A DNA stretch of 64,000 nucleotides from Butyrivibrio sp. (GCA_017470505.1 JAFUYO010000010.1:1-64000); one strand, 5' to 3'. Shown: positions 35,127-44,332, numbered from the stretch's first letter. Translations and numbers: made by a program. Notes: generated by a model from the sequence alone, not told the origin.

Positions 35127-35804
35127 TTAGCTCCTTAATCTGGTACTCTCAAATTTTTCTATTGCATTCAGGCAGTTCCTTAAGTCGTTATACCTGTCGT
35201 ACACATCGCCCTCGCCTACGACAACACCCAGGGACATTGCCATGATGTCGATCATATCATTTGTTATCGTGGGGCGCAGTCTTGAGAGGATCGCATTCTT
35301 TTCAGAGGCGAGGTCCGCATCCATGAATTTAATAACAAGCGGATCCATTCCAAGCTCCTCAGCTTCCTCATCTACCGTCTTACTCATATACGAGGACTTC
35401 TTTGGCTGCACCGGCTCAGGCCTCTTGTATCCGGACTTCTCATCCACTACAGGTTTCGTAATTTCACTCTGAGGTCTTATGATATTCAGATTCAGCCCTG
35501 AATCCGACCGCTTTTCTTTTATATCGACATCTCTGTGAGCATCCGGAGTTTTCTTATCTTCCGGAAGGCTCTCCGGCAAAACCCTCTCAAATCTCATATT
35601 CTGCGCAGCATCCGGGTACTTTCTTCTGTCGACCTCCGACATGAACATATCAAGAGGCCTTACATATACCCGATAGTCCCCGTAGAGCGCCTGGTAGACG
35701 ACCAGGTCCTGTCTCGTCTCAGAATCTGTGGCCAGAGTAACTATCTGGTAGAGATTTCCCTTAAAATGTCTGTAAAGTTCCTGTGGTCTCGGATTATCTC
35801 TCAT
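35127..35804 (-). CDS. DUF1653-domain protein
   Basis: A 225-residue protein. Residues 8-60 are a DUF1653 domain (LYRHFKGNLYQIVTLA, VVYQALYGDYRVYVRPLDMF). Residues 75-150 are low-complexity and charged, and the C-terminal 70 residues are helical (VIKFMDADLASEKNAIL). DUF1653 has no established function. It is cotranscribed with the GT2 gene downstream. GAAAGAGGTATTT precedes the ATG. The C-terminal part is not recognised. Confidence 0.82.
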   Translation of the reverse strand: MRDNPRPQELYRHFKGNLYQIVTLATDSETRQDLVVYQALYGDYRVYVRPLDMFMSEVDRRKYPDAAQNMRFERVLPESLPEDKKTPDAHRDVDIKEKRSDSGLNLNIIRPQSEITKPVVDEKSGYKRPEPVQPKKSSYMSKTVDEEAEELGMDPLVIKFMDADLASEKNAILSRLRPTITNDMIDIMAMSLGVVVGEGDVYDRYNDLRNCLNAIEKFESTRLRS

Positions 35805-35882
35805 AAATACCTCTTTCGTTTCAAATGTATCTGCATAGTATATAACATCGCCCCGAATATTACAATTCAGTACCCGGTGTGG

Positions 35883-36905
35883 TCAACTGTATTGTAACGA
35901 AGTACATCCTATTATTACAGTCTCAACACTGATGTACTGATCAAGTTTTCCCTTCTTGACGGCGTCATCACTGTCTATGCACAGCGTCAGTGCGCTCTTT
36001 AGCTGCTCGAAGGAAAAGCGCCTTGCCCAGTTCTGGTACTTGGTAACAAAATACGGGTTTATCCCGACAGCTGATGCGATTTCCTGCCTCGAGCGGTTGT
36101 TTTTAGTCATCTCTTCAACCTGCAGCATAATATTGAACTGCCTCGTTATGAGGGATAGTATCTTCTGTGCAGGCTCCTTGAGCGATAAGAGGTCATAATA
36201 AAGGTCCATCGCCCTCTTACGGTTCTGCTCGGAGATAGCATCTGTCATCGCAAATATCCTGCTGACAAGGTACCCTGCGCAGACCGCCTCGATATCAGCC
36301 TCTGTTATCTCCTCCCTGTCAAGGCAGTAGCAGATGAGCTTCTCGATCTCGTTTGAGATATTGGACATGTCAGTCCCTACACGGTCGATGAAAAAAACTG
36401 CAGCCTTCTGGGTAATCCTCTTACCCTCAGCGCCAAACTTCCCCGCAATCCACTTAAGAAGCGTCTGCTCATCCTGGGGAGTACACTCCATCTCAAATCC
36501 CGCCTTTGAAGCGGCCTTGTAGAGGTCCTTCCTCTTGTCCACTTCCTTCTCGACAAAGATAAGAACGCAGCTCTCAGAAGGACTTTTGAGATATGCTGAA
36601 AGCTCCGGACACCCCTCCTTGAAAAGCCCCGTATCCTGCATGAGGATAACTCTTCTTTCTGCAAGAAACGGCATGGTCTCTGCCATATCGATGACTTCAC
36701 CGGGGGATACGTTTGCGCCCTCATACCTGTTAAAGTTCATTGATGATGAGTCACAATTAAGGGCCTTTAAGAGCTTGTCCCTGTTCTGGAGCCGCAGGTA
36801 CGCCTCCTCGCCATATAGCAGATAGCTCCTCTGAAAGCTGCCGTGTTTTATATCCTCGTTAAGTTGTCTCTGTTTTGCGGAAAAATCGCTTGCCTTCTGT
36901 GCCAT
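35883..36905 (-). CDS. holA: DNA polymerase III subunit delta
   Basis: A 340-residue clamp-loader subunit. It shows SYLLYGEEAYLRLQNRDKL (about residues 21-39), MPFLAERRVILMQD (about 79-92), which are typical of HolA, and the C-terminal helical domain SLKEPAQKILSLITRQF (about 242-258). It opens the beta clamp as part of the clamp loader. The ATG reading MAQKASDF is used because GAGG lies upstream and the longer frame has no ribosome site. It stands alone, divergent from nrdG. Confidence 0.92.
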   Translation of the reverse strand: MAQKASDFSAKQRQLNEDIKHGSFQRSYLLYGEEAYLRLQNRDKLLKALNCDSSSMNFNRYEGANVSPGEVIDMAETMPFLAERRVILMQDTGLFKEGCPELSAYLKSPSESCVLIFVEKEVDKRKDLYKAASKAGFEMECTPQDEQTLLKWIAGKFGAEGKRITQKAAVFFIDRVGTDMSNISNEIEKLICYCLDREEITEADIEAVCAGYLVSRIFAMTDAISEQNRKRAMDLYYDLLSLKEPAQKILSLITRQFNIMLQVEEMTKNNRSRQEIASAVGINPYFVTKYQNWARRFSFEQLKSALTLCIDSDDAVKKGKLDQYISVETVIIGCTSLQYS

Positions 36906-37001
36906 AACTTCGCACCTCGCTATATATGTTAACATTAAATAGCTTTTTTTGATATACTATATAGGCGAATATTTTAAAAAAATCCCAATTGGAGACACAA
37001 A

Positions 37002-37691
37002 ATGTTGATTAATGGCCTTCAGAAAATGACCCTGCTGGATTTCCCGGGGAAGGTAGCCTGCACCGTGTTCTTAGCCGGGTGTGATTTTCGCTGCCCATAC
37101 TGCCACAACTATGAGCTTGTCACGGGAAATGAACAGGTATACATGACAGATGATGAGTTTTTTTCATTTCTAAGAGGGAGGGTTCATCTCCTCGACGGCG
37201 TTGCGATAACAGGGGGCGAGCCGCTGATGCGAAAATACCTCCCTGGCTTTATCGCAAAGATCCGTGACCTTGGCTTTTTGGTAAAGCTCGACACCAACGG
37301 CTATCACCCTGACAGGTTAAAAGAACTCTTAGATGAGAGGCTCATTGACTATATCGCAATGGACATAAAGAACTCACCTGAGAAGTACCAGCTTACAGCA
37401 GGAATAAAGGATCCTGATCTTTCTTTAATTAAAAAAAGCATATCCCTCATAATGGAGAGCGGAGTCGACTATGAGTTTCGGACTACCGTTGTAAAGGAGT
37501 TTCACTCTCCATCCGACTTCGAAGCCATCGGACAACTAATTGTTGGGGCAAAAAGATACTACCTACAACAATTTGTGGATAGGGACACGGTCCCGGACAG
37601 GCACCTGACCTCTCCAAGTACCGATGAAATGAGCAATTACCTTGGCACCGTTCAAAAATATGTAGCAAATGCCGAGCTCAGAGGCGTTTAA
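37002..37691 (+). CDS. nrdG: Anaerobic ribonucleotide reductase activating protein
   Basis: A 229-residue radical-SAM enzyme. The cluster motif CDFRCPYCHN (about residues 28-37) and the GGEPL motif (about 71-75) are intact. It cleaves S-adenosylmethionine to place the glycyl radical on NrdD. The opening GLQKMTLLDFPGKVACTVF is the clostridial form. TTGGAGACACAAA precedes the ATG. It lies 173 bases before nrdD but upstream of the NrdR boxes, so it is transcribed separately or by readthrough into nrdD. Confidence 0.92.
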   Translation: MLINGLQKMTLLDFPGKVACTVFLAGCDFRCPYCHNYELVTGNEQVYMTDDEFFSFLRGRVHLLDGVAITGGEPLMRKYLPGFIAKIRDLGFLVKLDTNGYHPDRLKELLDERLIDYIAMDIKNSPEKYQLTAGIKDPDLSLIKKSISLIMESGVDYEFRTTVVKEFHSPSDFEAIGQLIVGAKRYYLQQFVDRDTVPDRHLTSPSTDEMSNYLGTVQKYVANAELRGV

Positions 37692-37748
37692 GGGTCGTTT
37701 AACCCACTCCCCGCACGGTTTGTCTGAGTTTTGTCAAAAAATCATTCA

Positions 37749-37796
37749 CCACAATATCTTGTGCCTTGTAATTAAACAACTAACTATATCTTGACT
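37749..37796. promoter_or_regulatory. Tandem NrdR boxes upstream of nrdD
   Basis: CCACAATATCTTGTGC (37749-37764) matches 14 of 16 positions of the NrdR consensus and TAACTATATCTTGACT (37781-37796) matches 12. They are 32 bp apart, three helical turns, the standard NrdR arrangement. The second box overlaps the -35 element of the nrdD promoter, so NrdR should repress nrdD when deoxynucleotides are plentiful. Confidence 0.8.
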
Positions 37797-37819
37797 TTGA
37801 TCCCCCCTTATGTTAAAGT
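37791..37819 (+). promoter_or_regulatory. Promoter of nrdD
   Basis: TTGACT (37791-37796) and TAAAGT (37814-37819) are 17 bases apart, 45 bases before the nrdD start codon. The -35 lies within the second NrdR box. Confidence 0.65.
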
Positions 37820-37864
37820 GTAATTTATCGAAAAAGCCGCAAAACGGCACAAGGGGGATTATTT

Positions 37865-40270
37865 ATGTACCAGGTAGTAAAGAGGGACGGCGCGGTTGCA
37901 GACTTTAACATTTCCAAGATCTCATCCGCAATAACAAAGGCATTTGTAGCACTTGAGAAGGATTATCACTCAAGTGTTATTGATCTTATTTCTCTCAGGG
38001 TAGCATCTGATTTTGAAACCAAGATTCACGACGGCAAGGTCACAGTCGAAGAGATTCAGGACAGTGTTGAGAAGGTATTGTCCGAGTCCGGATACTCCGA
38101 TGTTGCCAAGGCTTATATTCTCTACCGCAAACAGCGTGAAAAGGTCAGGAATGTCAACTCTGCCCTTCTTAATTATAAGGATATTGTCGACGACTATCTC
38201 AAGATAAACGACTGGCGCGTCAAAGAAAATTCAACTGTTACTTATTCTGTAGGCGGACTTATCCTCTCCAACTCCGGGGCAATAACAGCCAATTACTGGC
38301 TCTCCGAGGTCTATGACGAAGAAGTTGCCCAGGCGCACAGAAGTGCCGCCATACATATCCACGACCTGGCCATGCTCACAGGCTACTGCGCAGGCTGGAG
38401 TCTCAAGCAGCTGATTCAGGAGGGTCTCGGCGGAGTTCCGGGCAAGATCACATCTTCGCCCGCATGCCACCTCTCCACCCTCTGTAATCAGATGGTCAAC
38501 TTCCTGGGTATCATGCAGAACGAGTGGGCAGGCGCACAGGCATTCTCTTCCTTTGATACCTATCTCGCTCCTTTTGTCAAGGTAGATAATCTCTCACAGG
38601 ATGAGGTCAAGCAGTGCATACAGTCCTTTGTCTACGGTGTGAATACTCCTTCGCGCTGGGGGACACAGGCTCCTTTTTCCAACATAACACTTGATTGGAC
38701 CGTTCCCGCCGACCTTAAGAATTTAAACTGCATTGTCGGCGGCAAAGAGCTCGACTTCACCTACGGCGACTGCCAGAAGGAAATGGATATGGTGAACAAG
38801 GCCTTCATCGAGATCATGATCGAGGGCGATGCAAACGGACGCGGATTCCAGTATCCCATCCCCACATATTCCATAACACGCGATTTCGACTGGAGCGAAA
38901 CAGAGAACAACAAGCTCCTTTTTGAGATGACTGCCAAGTACGGCACACCTTATTTTTCCAATTACATAAACTCCGATATGGAACCCAGCGATGTGCGCTC
39001 AATGTGCTGCAGGCTTCGCCTGGATCTTCGTGAACTCCGTAAGAAATCAGGCGGTTTCTTTGGCTCGGGTGAGTCGACAGGATCTATCGGCGTTGTCACT
39101 ATCAATATGCCAAGGATTGCATACCTCTCCAAAGATGAGAAGGACTTCTACTCAAAACTTGACCACCTCATGGACGTAGCTGCAAGAAGCCTTAACACCA
39201 AGAGACAGGTCATCACCAAGCTTTTGGATCAGGGTCTCTACCCTTACACCAGGAGGTACCTCGGAACCTTTGCAAACCACTTCTCCACCATCGGCCTCAT
39301 CGGCATGAACGAGGTTGGGCTGAACGCAAAGTGGCTTGGGAAGGATATGACCAATCCCGAGACCGTAGAGTTCTCGAAAGCGGTTCTGAACCACATGAGG
39401 GAGCGCCTCTCCGACTATCAGGAGAAGTACGGCGATCTCTACAACCTCGAGGCTACACCTGCAGAGTCCACAACCTACCGCTTTGCCAAACATGACAAGG
39501 AACTCTATCCCGACATCATCACAGCAAACATGAACGGAACTCCTTATTACACCAACTCATCCCATCTTCCTGTAGGATACACTGAGGACATTTTCTCAGC
39601 GCTTGACATCCAGGATGAGCTTCAGACGCTTTACACCTCCGGAACCGTATTCCACGCGTTCCTCGGCGAGAAGCTCCCCGACTGGAAGGCTGCCGCAACA
39701 CTTGTCCGCAAGATTGCAGAGAACTACAAGCTTCCCTACTACACCATGTCTCCTACTTACTCGGTATGCAAGGAGCACGGATACCTCACAGGTGAGCAGA
39801 CTCTTTGTCCTCACTGCGGTCAGAAAACCGAGGTGTACAGCCGTATAACCGGCTACTACCGCCCTGTTGCCAACTGGAACGACGGTAAGGCCCAGGAGTA
39901 CAGGGACAGACTTGTATACGACATCGGCCACTCACGCCTCACCCACGAAGGTCCGAAAAAAGTCAGCTTCGTAGAGGCAGCTGTCAAAAAGGCAAACAGA
40001 GAGTCAGGCGATGGCACGGTATATGTAGATGACGGGACAATTATGCTGTTCAAGACAACCACCTGCCCCAACTGCAAGATTGCAGGATCACTTCTCGACA
40101 AGGCAGGAGTTCAGTACAAGCTGATGGACGCCAACGAAAATCCCGACCTCGTGGAGAGATTCGGTATCATGCAGGCTCCTACCCTTGTAATATCCTCCGG
40201 CAACTCCTTTGAGAAGTTCGGTGGAGTATCAGACATCAAGAGCTGGATACAGAGTTCCCAGGTCTCATAA
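37865..40270 (+). CDS. nrdD: Anaerobic ribonucleoside-triphosphate reductase with fused C-terminal redoxin
   Basis: An 801-residue class III ribonucleotide reductase. Residues 1-95 are an ATP-cone (MYQVVKRDGAVADFNISKI). The barrel holds active-site cysteine regions HLSTLCNQMVNFLG and RSMCCRLRLD. Near residue 640-660 are the zinc cysteines (VCKEHGY, LCPHCG) and the glycyl-radical site SRITGYYRP. Unusually, the last 75 residues (from TIMLFKTTTCPNCKIAG) are a thioredoxin/glutaredoxin-like domain with CPNC. Some NrdD groups use a redoxin instead of formate as reductant, so the fused domain is probably the electron donor. It is controlled by the NrdR boxes upstream. GGGGG precedes the start. Confidence 0.95.
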   Translation: MYQVVKRDGAVADFNISKISSAITKAFVALEKDYHSSVIDLISLRVASDFETKIHDGKVTVEEIQDSVEKVLSESGYSDVAKAYILYRKQREKVRNVNSALLNYKDIVDDYLKINDWRVKENSTVTYSVGGLILSNSGAITANYWLSEVYDEEVAQAHRSAAIHIHDLAMLTGYCAGWSLKQLIQEGLGGVPGKITSSPACHLSTLCNQMVNFLGIMQNEWAGAQAFSSFDTYLAPFVKVDNLSQDEVKQCIQSFVYGVNTPSRWGTQAPFSNITLDWTVPADLKNLNCIVGGKELDFTYGDCQKEMDMVNKAFIEIMIEGDANGRGFQYPIPTYSITRDFDWSETENNKLLFEMTAKYGTPYFSNYINSDMEPSDVRSMCCRLRLDLRELRKKSGGFFGSGESTGSIGVVTINMPRIAYLSKDEKDFYSKLDHLMDVAARSLNTKRQVITKLLDQGLYPYTRRYLGTFANHFSTIGLIGMNEVGLNAKWLGKDMTNPETVEFSKAVLNHMRERLSDYQEKYGDLYNLEATPAESTTYRFAKHDKELYPDIITANMNGTPYYTNSSHLPVGYTEDIFSALDIQDELQTLYTSGTVFHAFLGEKLPDWKAAATLVRKIAENYKLPYYTMSPTYSVCKEHGYLTGEQTLCPHCGQKTEVYSRITGYYRPVANWNDGKAQEYRDRLVYDIGHSRLTHEGPKKVSFVEAAVKKANRESGDGTVYVDDGTIMLFKTTTCPNCKIAGSLLDKAGVQYKLMDANENPDLVERFGIMQAPTLVISSGNSFEKFGGVSDIKSWIQSSQVS

Positions 40271-40331
40271 AGAAACATTCTCAAATATCGTAGGAACAAT
40301 CATTTTTCCGGTCAGGTGGTGCAATAGACAT

Positions 40332-41990
40332 ATGATAAAAGAATATACTTTTGAAAATGACAGAACAAAGATTCCACAGGTTCTCGATTTCATAAAAAAC
40401 ACCCTGTACGAAAAAAAGATGACAAGGAAGAACTCTGTTGCCCCGCTCCTTACCGCAGAGGAAATCCTTGAAAACATATGCAAGGCTGCCGACAAAAACT
40501 CCCTCATCCGCGTGAGCGTGGTTGGGCGCCTTAGCAATGTCACGATCAAATATAGCGCTGTCGGCGGCGAGTTCACACTCGAAGACGTCCAGCAGGTACT
40601 TCTTTTCGACAAAACGTCCTCTCTTGATTCTGATAAAAAAGATGCGATGAACACCCTCATGGAGAAGCTGTTCGGATCGAATCTCAGCATCAAGTGCGAC
40701 CACGGAAAGATCCATGTACGGCAGGATGTAAGAAAATCAGCCTACTCAGGACTTATCGCAACACTTGCATCCCTCATCCTCGGCATCATAACAGGGCTCA
40801 TCCTTCAGAATATGGTCTCTTTTGAAGCCGCCTCATTTATCAGCGAAAATATCTTCTCACCCATCTACTCAGTTCTCATGAATGCGCTGAAGATGATCGT
40901 GGCTCCGCTGGTATTCTTCTCAATCGCGAGCAGCATTGCTGAGTTTTCTGACATAAGGGCTCTTGGAAGAATTGCTGGCAAGGTTGTCACCATGTATATA
41001 ATCACTTCCATTCTTGCGATTGGAGTAGGTCTTTTGACCTATCAGATTTTTCCCATAGGCAATCCCGCTCTTGCAGAGGCTGTGGACGCCAATGCTGCGG
41101 CAGCTACCATTGCAAAAGGTGAATCAGCTGCCATATCCATAATTGATACACTTGTAGAGATAGTACCGACAGATATCGTTACGCCTTTTCAGAAATCGGA
41201 TATGCTGCAGATCATATTTATGGCAGTATGCCTTGGACTTGCTGCTGCCTCATTATCAAAGACAGCTCCTGTTGTAAAAGACCTTGCCGGCGGGCTGAAC
41301 AAAGCTTTTTCCAAGATAACCGGAGTGATTGTATCGTTTATGCCTTTAATGGTCTTCTGCTCAATGGCAAAAATGATGCTCAATATGAACCTGACATCAT
41401 TCATGGATGTGATAACATGGCTGCCGGTTGTGTACATTGGCGACGTGTTCATGATCATCGTTTATATGATCCTGCTCCTTGTATTTGCGCAGCTAAACCC
41501 AATCAAATTCCTTGGCAAGTACTACCCCGCCATGATCTCTGCATTTATCCTGTCATCGAGTAACGCTTCTCTTCCGACTTCTATAAAGCAGTGTAAAAAG
41601 CTTGGCATTTCAGAGAAAATCTACTCCTTCTCACTGCCACTTGGAGCGGCCATCAACATGGACGGAAACTGTATTACACTTATAATTTCAGCTCTGTTCT
41701 TTGCTAAAATCTACCAGCTTCCAATGACAGGCGCTATGCTGCTGCAGCTCTTTATCGCGATCATAGTCCTCTCCGTCGGAGCACCCGGCGTTCCCAGCGG
41801 AAACCTCGTGTGCCTGACTCTCCTTATACCCCAGATCGGAGTTCCGGCTGAGGCAATAAGCCTTCTCATCGGTCTCTACCCGATAATCTCGATGATGCAG
41901 ACCTTGACAAACGTGACAGGAGACGCCGTGGTGACGTGTATTGCCGCAAAGAGTGAAAAAATGCTTGATAAGGCCGAATTCAACAAATAA
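40332..41990 (+). CDS. Dicarboxylate/amino acid:cation symporter with N-terminal ATPase-like domain
   Basis: A 552-residue protein. Residues 135-545 are a DAACS (SLC1-type) transporter: SSSNASLPTSIKQCKK is the serine-rich hairpin motif and GAAINMDGNC the cation site, so glutamate, aspartate or a dicarboxylate is imported with Na+ or H+. Residues 1-130 are an extra cytoplasmic domain; LLTAEEILENICKAA then VSVVGRLSNVTIKYSA resembles the N box and following strands of a HATPase fold, though the G1 aspartate seems lost. The ATG at 40332 is used, with AGGTGG upstream; a longer open frame would run into nrdD. It starts 61 bases after nrdD and may share its transcript. Confidence 0.85.
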   Translation: MIKEYTFENDRTKIPQVLDFIKNTLYEKKMTRKNSVAPLLTAEEILENICKAADKNSLIRVSVVGRLSNVTIKYSAVGGEFTLEDVQQVLLFDKTSSLDSDKKDAMNTLMEKLFGSNLSIKCDHGKIHVRQDVRKSAYSGLIATLASLILGIITGLILQNMVSFEAASFISENIFSPIYSVLMNALKMIVAPLVFFSIASSIAEFSDIRALGRIAGKVVTMYIITSILAIGVGLLTYQIFPIGNPALAEAVDANAAAATIAKGESAAISIIDTLVEIVPTDIVTPFQKSDMLQIIFMAVCLGLAAASLSKTAPVVKDLAGGLNKAFSKITGVIVSFMPLMVFCSMAKMMLNMNLTSFMDVITWLPVVYIGDVFMIIVYMILLLVFAQLNPIKFLGKYYPAMISAFILSSSNASLPTSIKQCKKLGISEKIYSFSLPLGAAINMDGNCITLIISALFFAKIYQLPMTGAMLLQLFIAIIVLSVGAPGVPSGNLVCLTLLIPQIGVPAEAISLLIGLYPIISMMQTLTNVTGDAVVTCIAAKSEKMLDKAEFNK

Positions 41991-41991
41991 A

Positions 41992-42056
41992 AAAGACAGG
42001 AGGACGGTTCTTTTGACTGATTTAAAAAACAGTCAAAAGAACCGCCCCCTGTCTTT
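41992..42056. terminator. Very long bidirectional terminator
   Basis: AAAGACAGG and CGGTTCTTTTGACTG on the left pair with CAGTCAAAAGAACCG and CTGTCTTT on the right, interrupted by a four-base internal loop. It lies directly after the symporter stop and before the converging gene at 42066. Confidence 0.85.
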
Positions 42057-42065
42057 CCGGCCTGC

Positions 42066-42461
42066 TTATCTCATCATAGCCTTGATGGGATTTATTGCTG
42101 ATGCAATCTTTTTGAGCATATCGAGATTCTGCTTCATGTAGAACTCAAGGCCTGCAACTTCTTTCTCGGAAAAGCCCTCGCTTTTGTTTATCCTGCAGGT
42201 TGGGATCTCGCCTTCCGCAACTCTCTTTCCTTCGGAAAAAGTGACATAGGCAACCTTCCGTCCACCCTTTTTACAGACTCCGGAGACCTGCATACGAAGC
42301 TCTGCTGACGCATCGGCACTATCACCATTGTCTGAATGCTCACTCCCGGAATTCTTTCCCTGTTTATCAAGGCTGCCCTGGCTGCCGGTACTGGCATCGC
42401 CGCTTAGTGTGGATTTCCCGTCATCAGTTCTTTTGCCAAAAATAATATCAAAATTCTGCAT
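42066..42461 (-). CDS. Conserved-looking small protein of unknown function
   Basis: A 131-residue protein. Residues 1-50 are low-complexity (serine, glycine, aspartate), and residues 55-131 form an ordered part (VSGVCKKGGRKVAYVTFSEG, then an acidic stretch and a helical tail LEFYMKQNLDMLKKI). The pattern resembles a widespread Lachnospiraceae hypothetical, but I know no function. The ATG reading MQNFDIIFG has AGGTAG upstream; the longer frame overlaps the rubredoxin gene. It lies 16 bases after rubredoxin, so the two are cotranscribed and a redox role is possible. Confidence 0.65.
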   Translation of the reverse strand: MQNFDIIFGKRTDDGKSTLSGDASTGSQGSLDKQGKNSGSEHSDNGDSADASAELRMQVSGVCKKGGRKVAYVTFSEGKRVAEGEIPTCRINKSEGFSEKEVAGLEFYMKQNLDMLKKIASAINPIKAMMR

Positions 42462-42477
42462 CACTCTGCTACCTGAT

Positions 42478-42636
42478 TTACTCCTGAGCTGTGAAGTCTT
42501 CCTTGCCAACGCTGCAAAGAGGACACTTGAAATCCTCGGGGAGCTCCTCCCACCTGGTGCCTGCCTCTATCCCGTTATCGGGATCGCCTGCTGCTTCGTC
42601 ATAGACATAGCCACATACATTACATACATACTTCAT
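42478..42636 (-). CDS. Rubredoxin
   Basis: A 52-residue one-iron redox protein. The four iron-binding cysteines are in CNVCGY (residues 5-8 region) and CPLCSVGK near residue 38-41, with YVYDEAAGDPDNGI between, a textbook rubredoxin. It carries electrons in anaerobic peroxide and oxygen defence. The start is the ATG reading MKYVCNVCG, with AGGAGGCAGATCTT upstream. Confidence 0.97.
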   Translation of the reverse strand: MKYVCNVCGYVYDEAAGDPDNGIEAGTRWEELPEDFKCPLCSVGKEDFTAQE

Positions 42637-42748
42637 AAGATCTGCCTCCTTTATTATTGGGTACGCCCGCAAAACCATTTGCCTACGGGCTTCACATATC
42701 TCAATTATGAGGCATAGCCGCCCTTAACACCAGTAAAAATAATATAAA

Positions 42749-43672
42749 TTACATTTTCGTGTTCTCAGGCTTTTTCCCAATACGCTCATAGAGCGGAAAT
42801 GCCATTGGATATACCCCCGTCACAAGGAACATGGTTATTGCATACCTCCCAGTCCTTACAAGAAGCGCCAAGAAGTTTGCACCTGCGAGAAAATCCCTGT
42901 CAAAAGGAAGCTTTAACAGCTCATTCACTGCAAGATATATAATGAAAGCACCCGCTACACGCAAAAACATTGCAGGTACACTCCGCGTTTCCTGATAATT
43001 TACATATTTTCGCTCAAAATATATTGCCGCTATTACACCCGTAAGACAACCAACCGCAGTAAAAAAATCACTAGTACGCACATAGAAAAGCCCCGGAACG
43101 GCGGACACAATAAGGATTGCATGGTATTGCCACTCCTTCTGAACATACTTATCAAGCAGAGCAAATATGCCGATAACCACAAATCCAAGTATCCATCCGA
43201 CCAGCACATCCGTCGGATAGTGCATTCCGGCCACTACTCTTGAAACGCCTACCAATACGGTCAGTATTGCAGCAAGCACAAAGAGCCATTTCTTTTTGGC
43301 CTCATTTGCCAGCACAAAGTAAAGCGCCGGGATTGACGCACTGTGCATACTTGGAAAAGAATAGCCCTGGGCAACCACACCTTTTTCAGCAGCATCTTTT
43401 CCGGCAAGTGTCAGCGCCTCCACTCTGTCGGGATAATCCATATAGGGTCTTGGCCTTAGCACTACCGCTTTGATCATCGGCAGCCACATATTCACGCAGA
43501 CAGTAACCAGTGCCAGCTTCTGTCCCGTCTCCTTTTTCCAGCAGAACATCACAATCAGCACCACCATCATCAGCCCTGATTCCGCTCCCAGAAAAGCCAG
43601 CAATTTCACAATGCTGCCCAGACTGCTGAAATTTGCCTGAAGCCATTCGATCAAACTAACTTCCCATTCCAT
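42749..43672 (-). CDS. PAP2-family membrane phosphatase
   Basis: A 307-residue protein with about eight helices. All three acid-phosphatase motifs are visible: KAVVLRPRPY (about residues 68-77), YSFPSMHSASIP (about 104-115) and SRVVAGMHYPTDVLVG (about 144-159). Such enzymes dephosphorylate undecaprenyl pyrophosphate or phosphatidic acid at the outer face of the membrane. It could recycle lipid carrier for cell-wall synthesis, which is inference. AGAGGTGGAACTACT precedes the ATG. The palindromic array lies directly upstream, from about 100 bases before its start. Confidence 0.9.
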   Translation of the reverse strand: MEWEVSLIEWLQANFSSLGSIVKLLAFLGAESGLMMVVLIVMFCWKKETGQKLALVTVCVNMWLPMIKAVVLRPRPYMDYPDRVEALTLAGKDAAEKGVVAQGYSFPSMHSASIPALYFVLANEAKKKWLFVLAAILTVLVGVSRVVAGMHYPTDVLVGWILGFVVIGIFALLDKYVQKEWQYHAILIVSAVPGLFYVRTSDFFTAVGCLTGVIAAIYFERKYVNYQETRSVPAMFLRVAGAFIIYLAVNELLKLPFDRDFLAGANFLALLVRTGRYAITMFLVTGVYPMAFPLYERIGKKPENTKM

Positions 43673-43768
43673 AGTAGTTCCACCTCTCTTTCTCTCATGA
43701 TTAATTGTTCCTTACTCTTGCTATTTGATCTTTTGCACGTTTAAGCAGTAATGATACAACAGCTCGAT

Positions 43769-43966
43769 TTACTGTTGAAATATGTATTTCTCTCTTTTCA
43801 ACAGTAATTCTGCAGTGCTACTTACTGTTGAAATATGCATTTCTCACTTTTCAACAGTAATTCCACACAGCTACGTACTGTTGAAATATGTATTTGTCAC
43901 TTTTCAACAGTAATTCCACACAGCTACGTACTGTTAGAATATGCATTTCTCACTTTTCAACAGTAA
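43769..43966. repeat. Palindromic repeat array 1 (four units, 53-bp period)
   Basis: Four hairpin units begin at about 43769, 43822, 43875 and 43929. Each has TTACTGTTGAAA on the left and TTTTCAACAGTAA on the right around a 14-15-base AT-rich loop (TATGNATTTCTCAC-like). Units are joined by 14-base spacers, three of which are nearly identical (TTCCACACAGCTACG). The units match those of the array at 45221-45807. Confidence 0.9.
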
Positions 43967-44103
43967 ACAATTGCATGCATATCTGACACATGCTAATGCC
44001 TTAGCAATAACTATCATACTACCTACCAGACAACTCACTCAACAACTATAATGTAGGCCTTATCAGAAACTGCTTTGTTGCTGTCCGATTCCAGACCAGT
44101 AAC

Positions 44104-44301
44104 ATGCAATTTGGGCATCATAATCGCATCGAGGTGGCCCAAATTGCATACTGAATCATTTTCTTACTCAGCCAGCAGCGTAGTGCCGGCTGCTGACTGA
44201 TTAGTAATGCTGTTTTCAACATTAAAGAAATGTATCAGCCCCAAAGATATCTGAATATTTCGAATATTCATAACAATCTAATTATTCTATATAGTTCGAA
44301 C
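44104..44301. other. Cluster of further palindromes between array 1 and the nuclease-like gene
   Basis: A perfect 13-pair inverted repeat ATGCAATTTGGGC/GCCCAAATTGCAT (44104-44149, 20-base loop), a 12-pair hairpin around CAGCAGC (44168-44200), a palindrome TGAATATT-TCG-AATATTCA (44252-44270) and GTTCGAAC (44294-44301) lie in 200 bases. None is followed by a T run on the minus strand. The stretch 43967-44332 holds no gene. The hairpins could be processed RNA ends, protein-binding sites or relics of mobile DNA. Confidence 0.6.
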
Positions 44302-44332
44302 AATCTGAACATAAACCACAAAACTACGCTTG

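Noticed and set aside
40209-40331. N-terminal extension of the symporter into nrdD
   Set aside because: The extension overlaps the nrdD end and has no ribosome site; ATG at 40332 has AGGTGG upstream.
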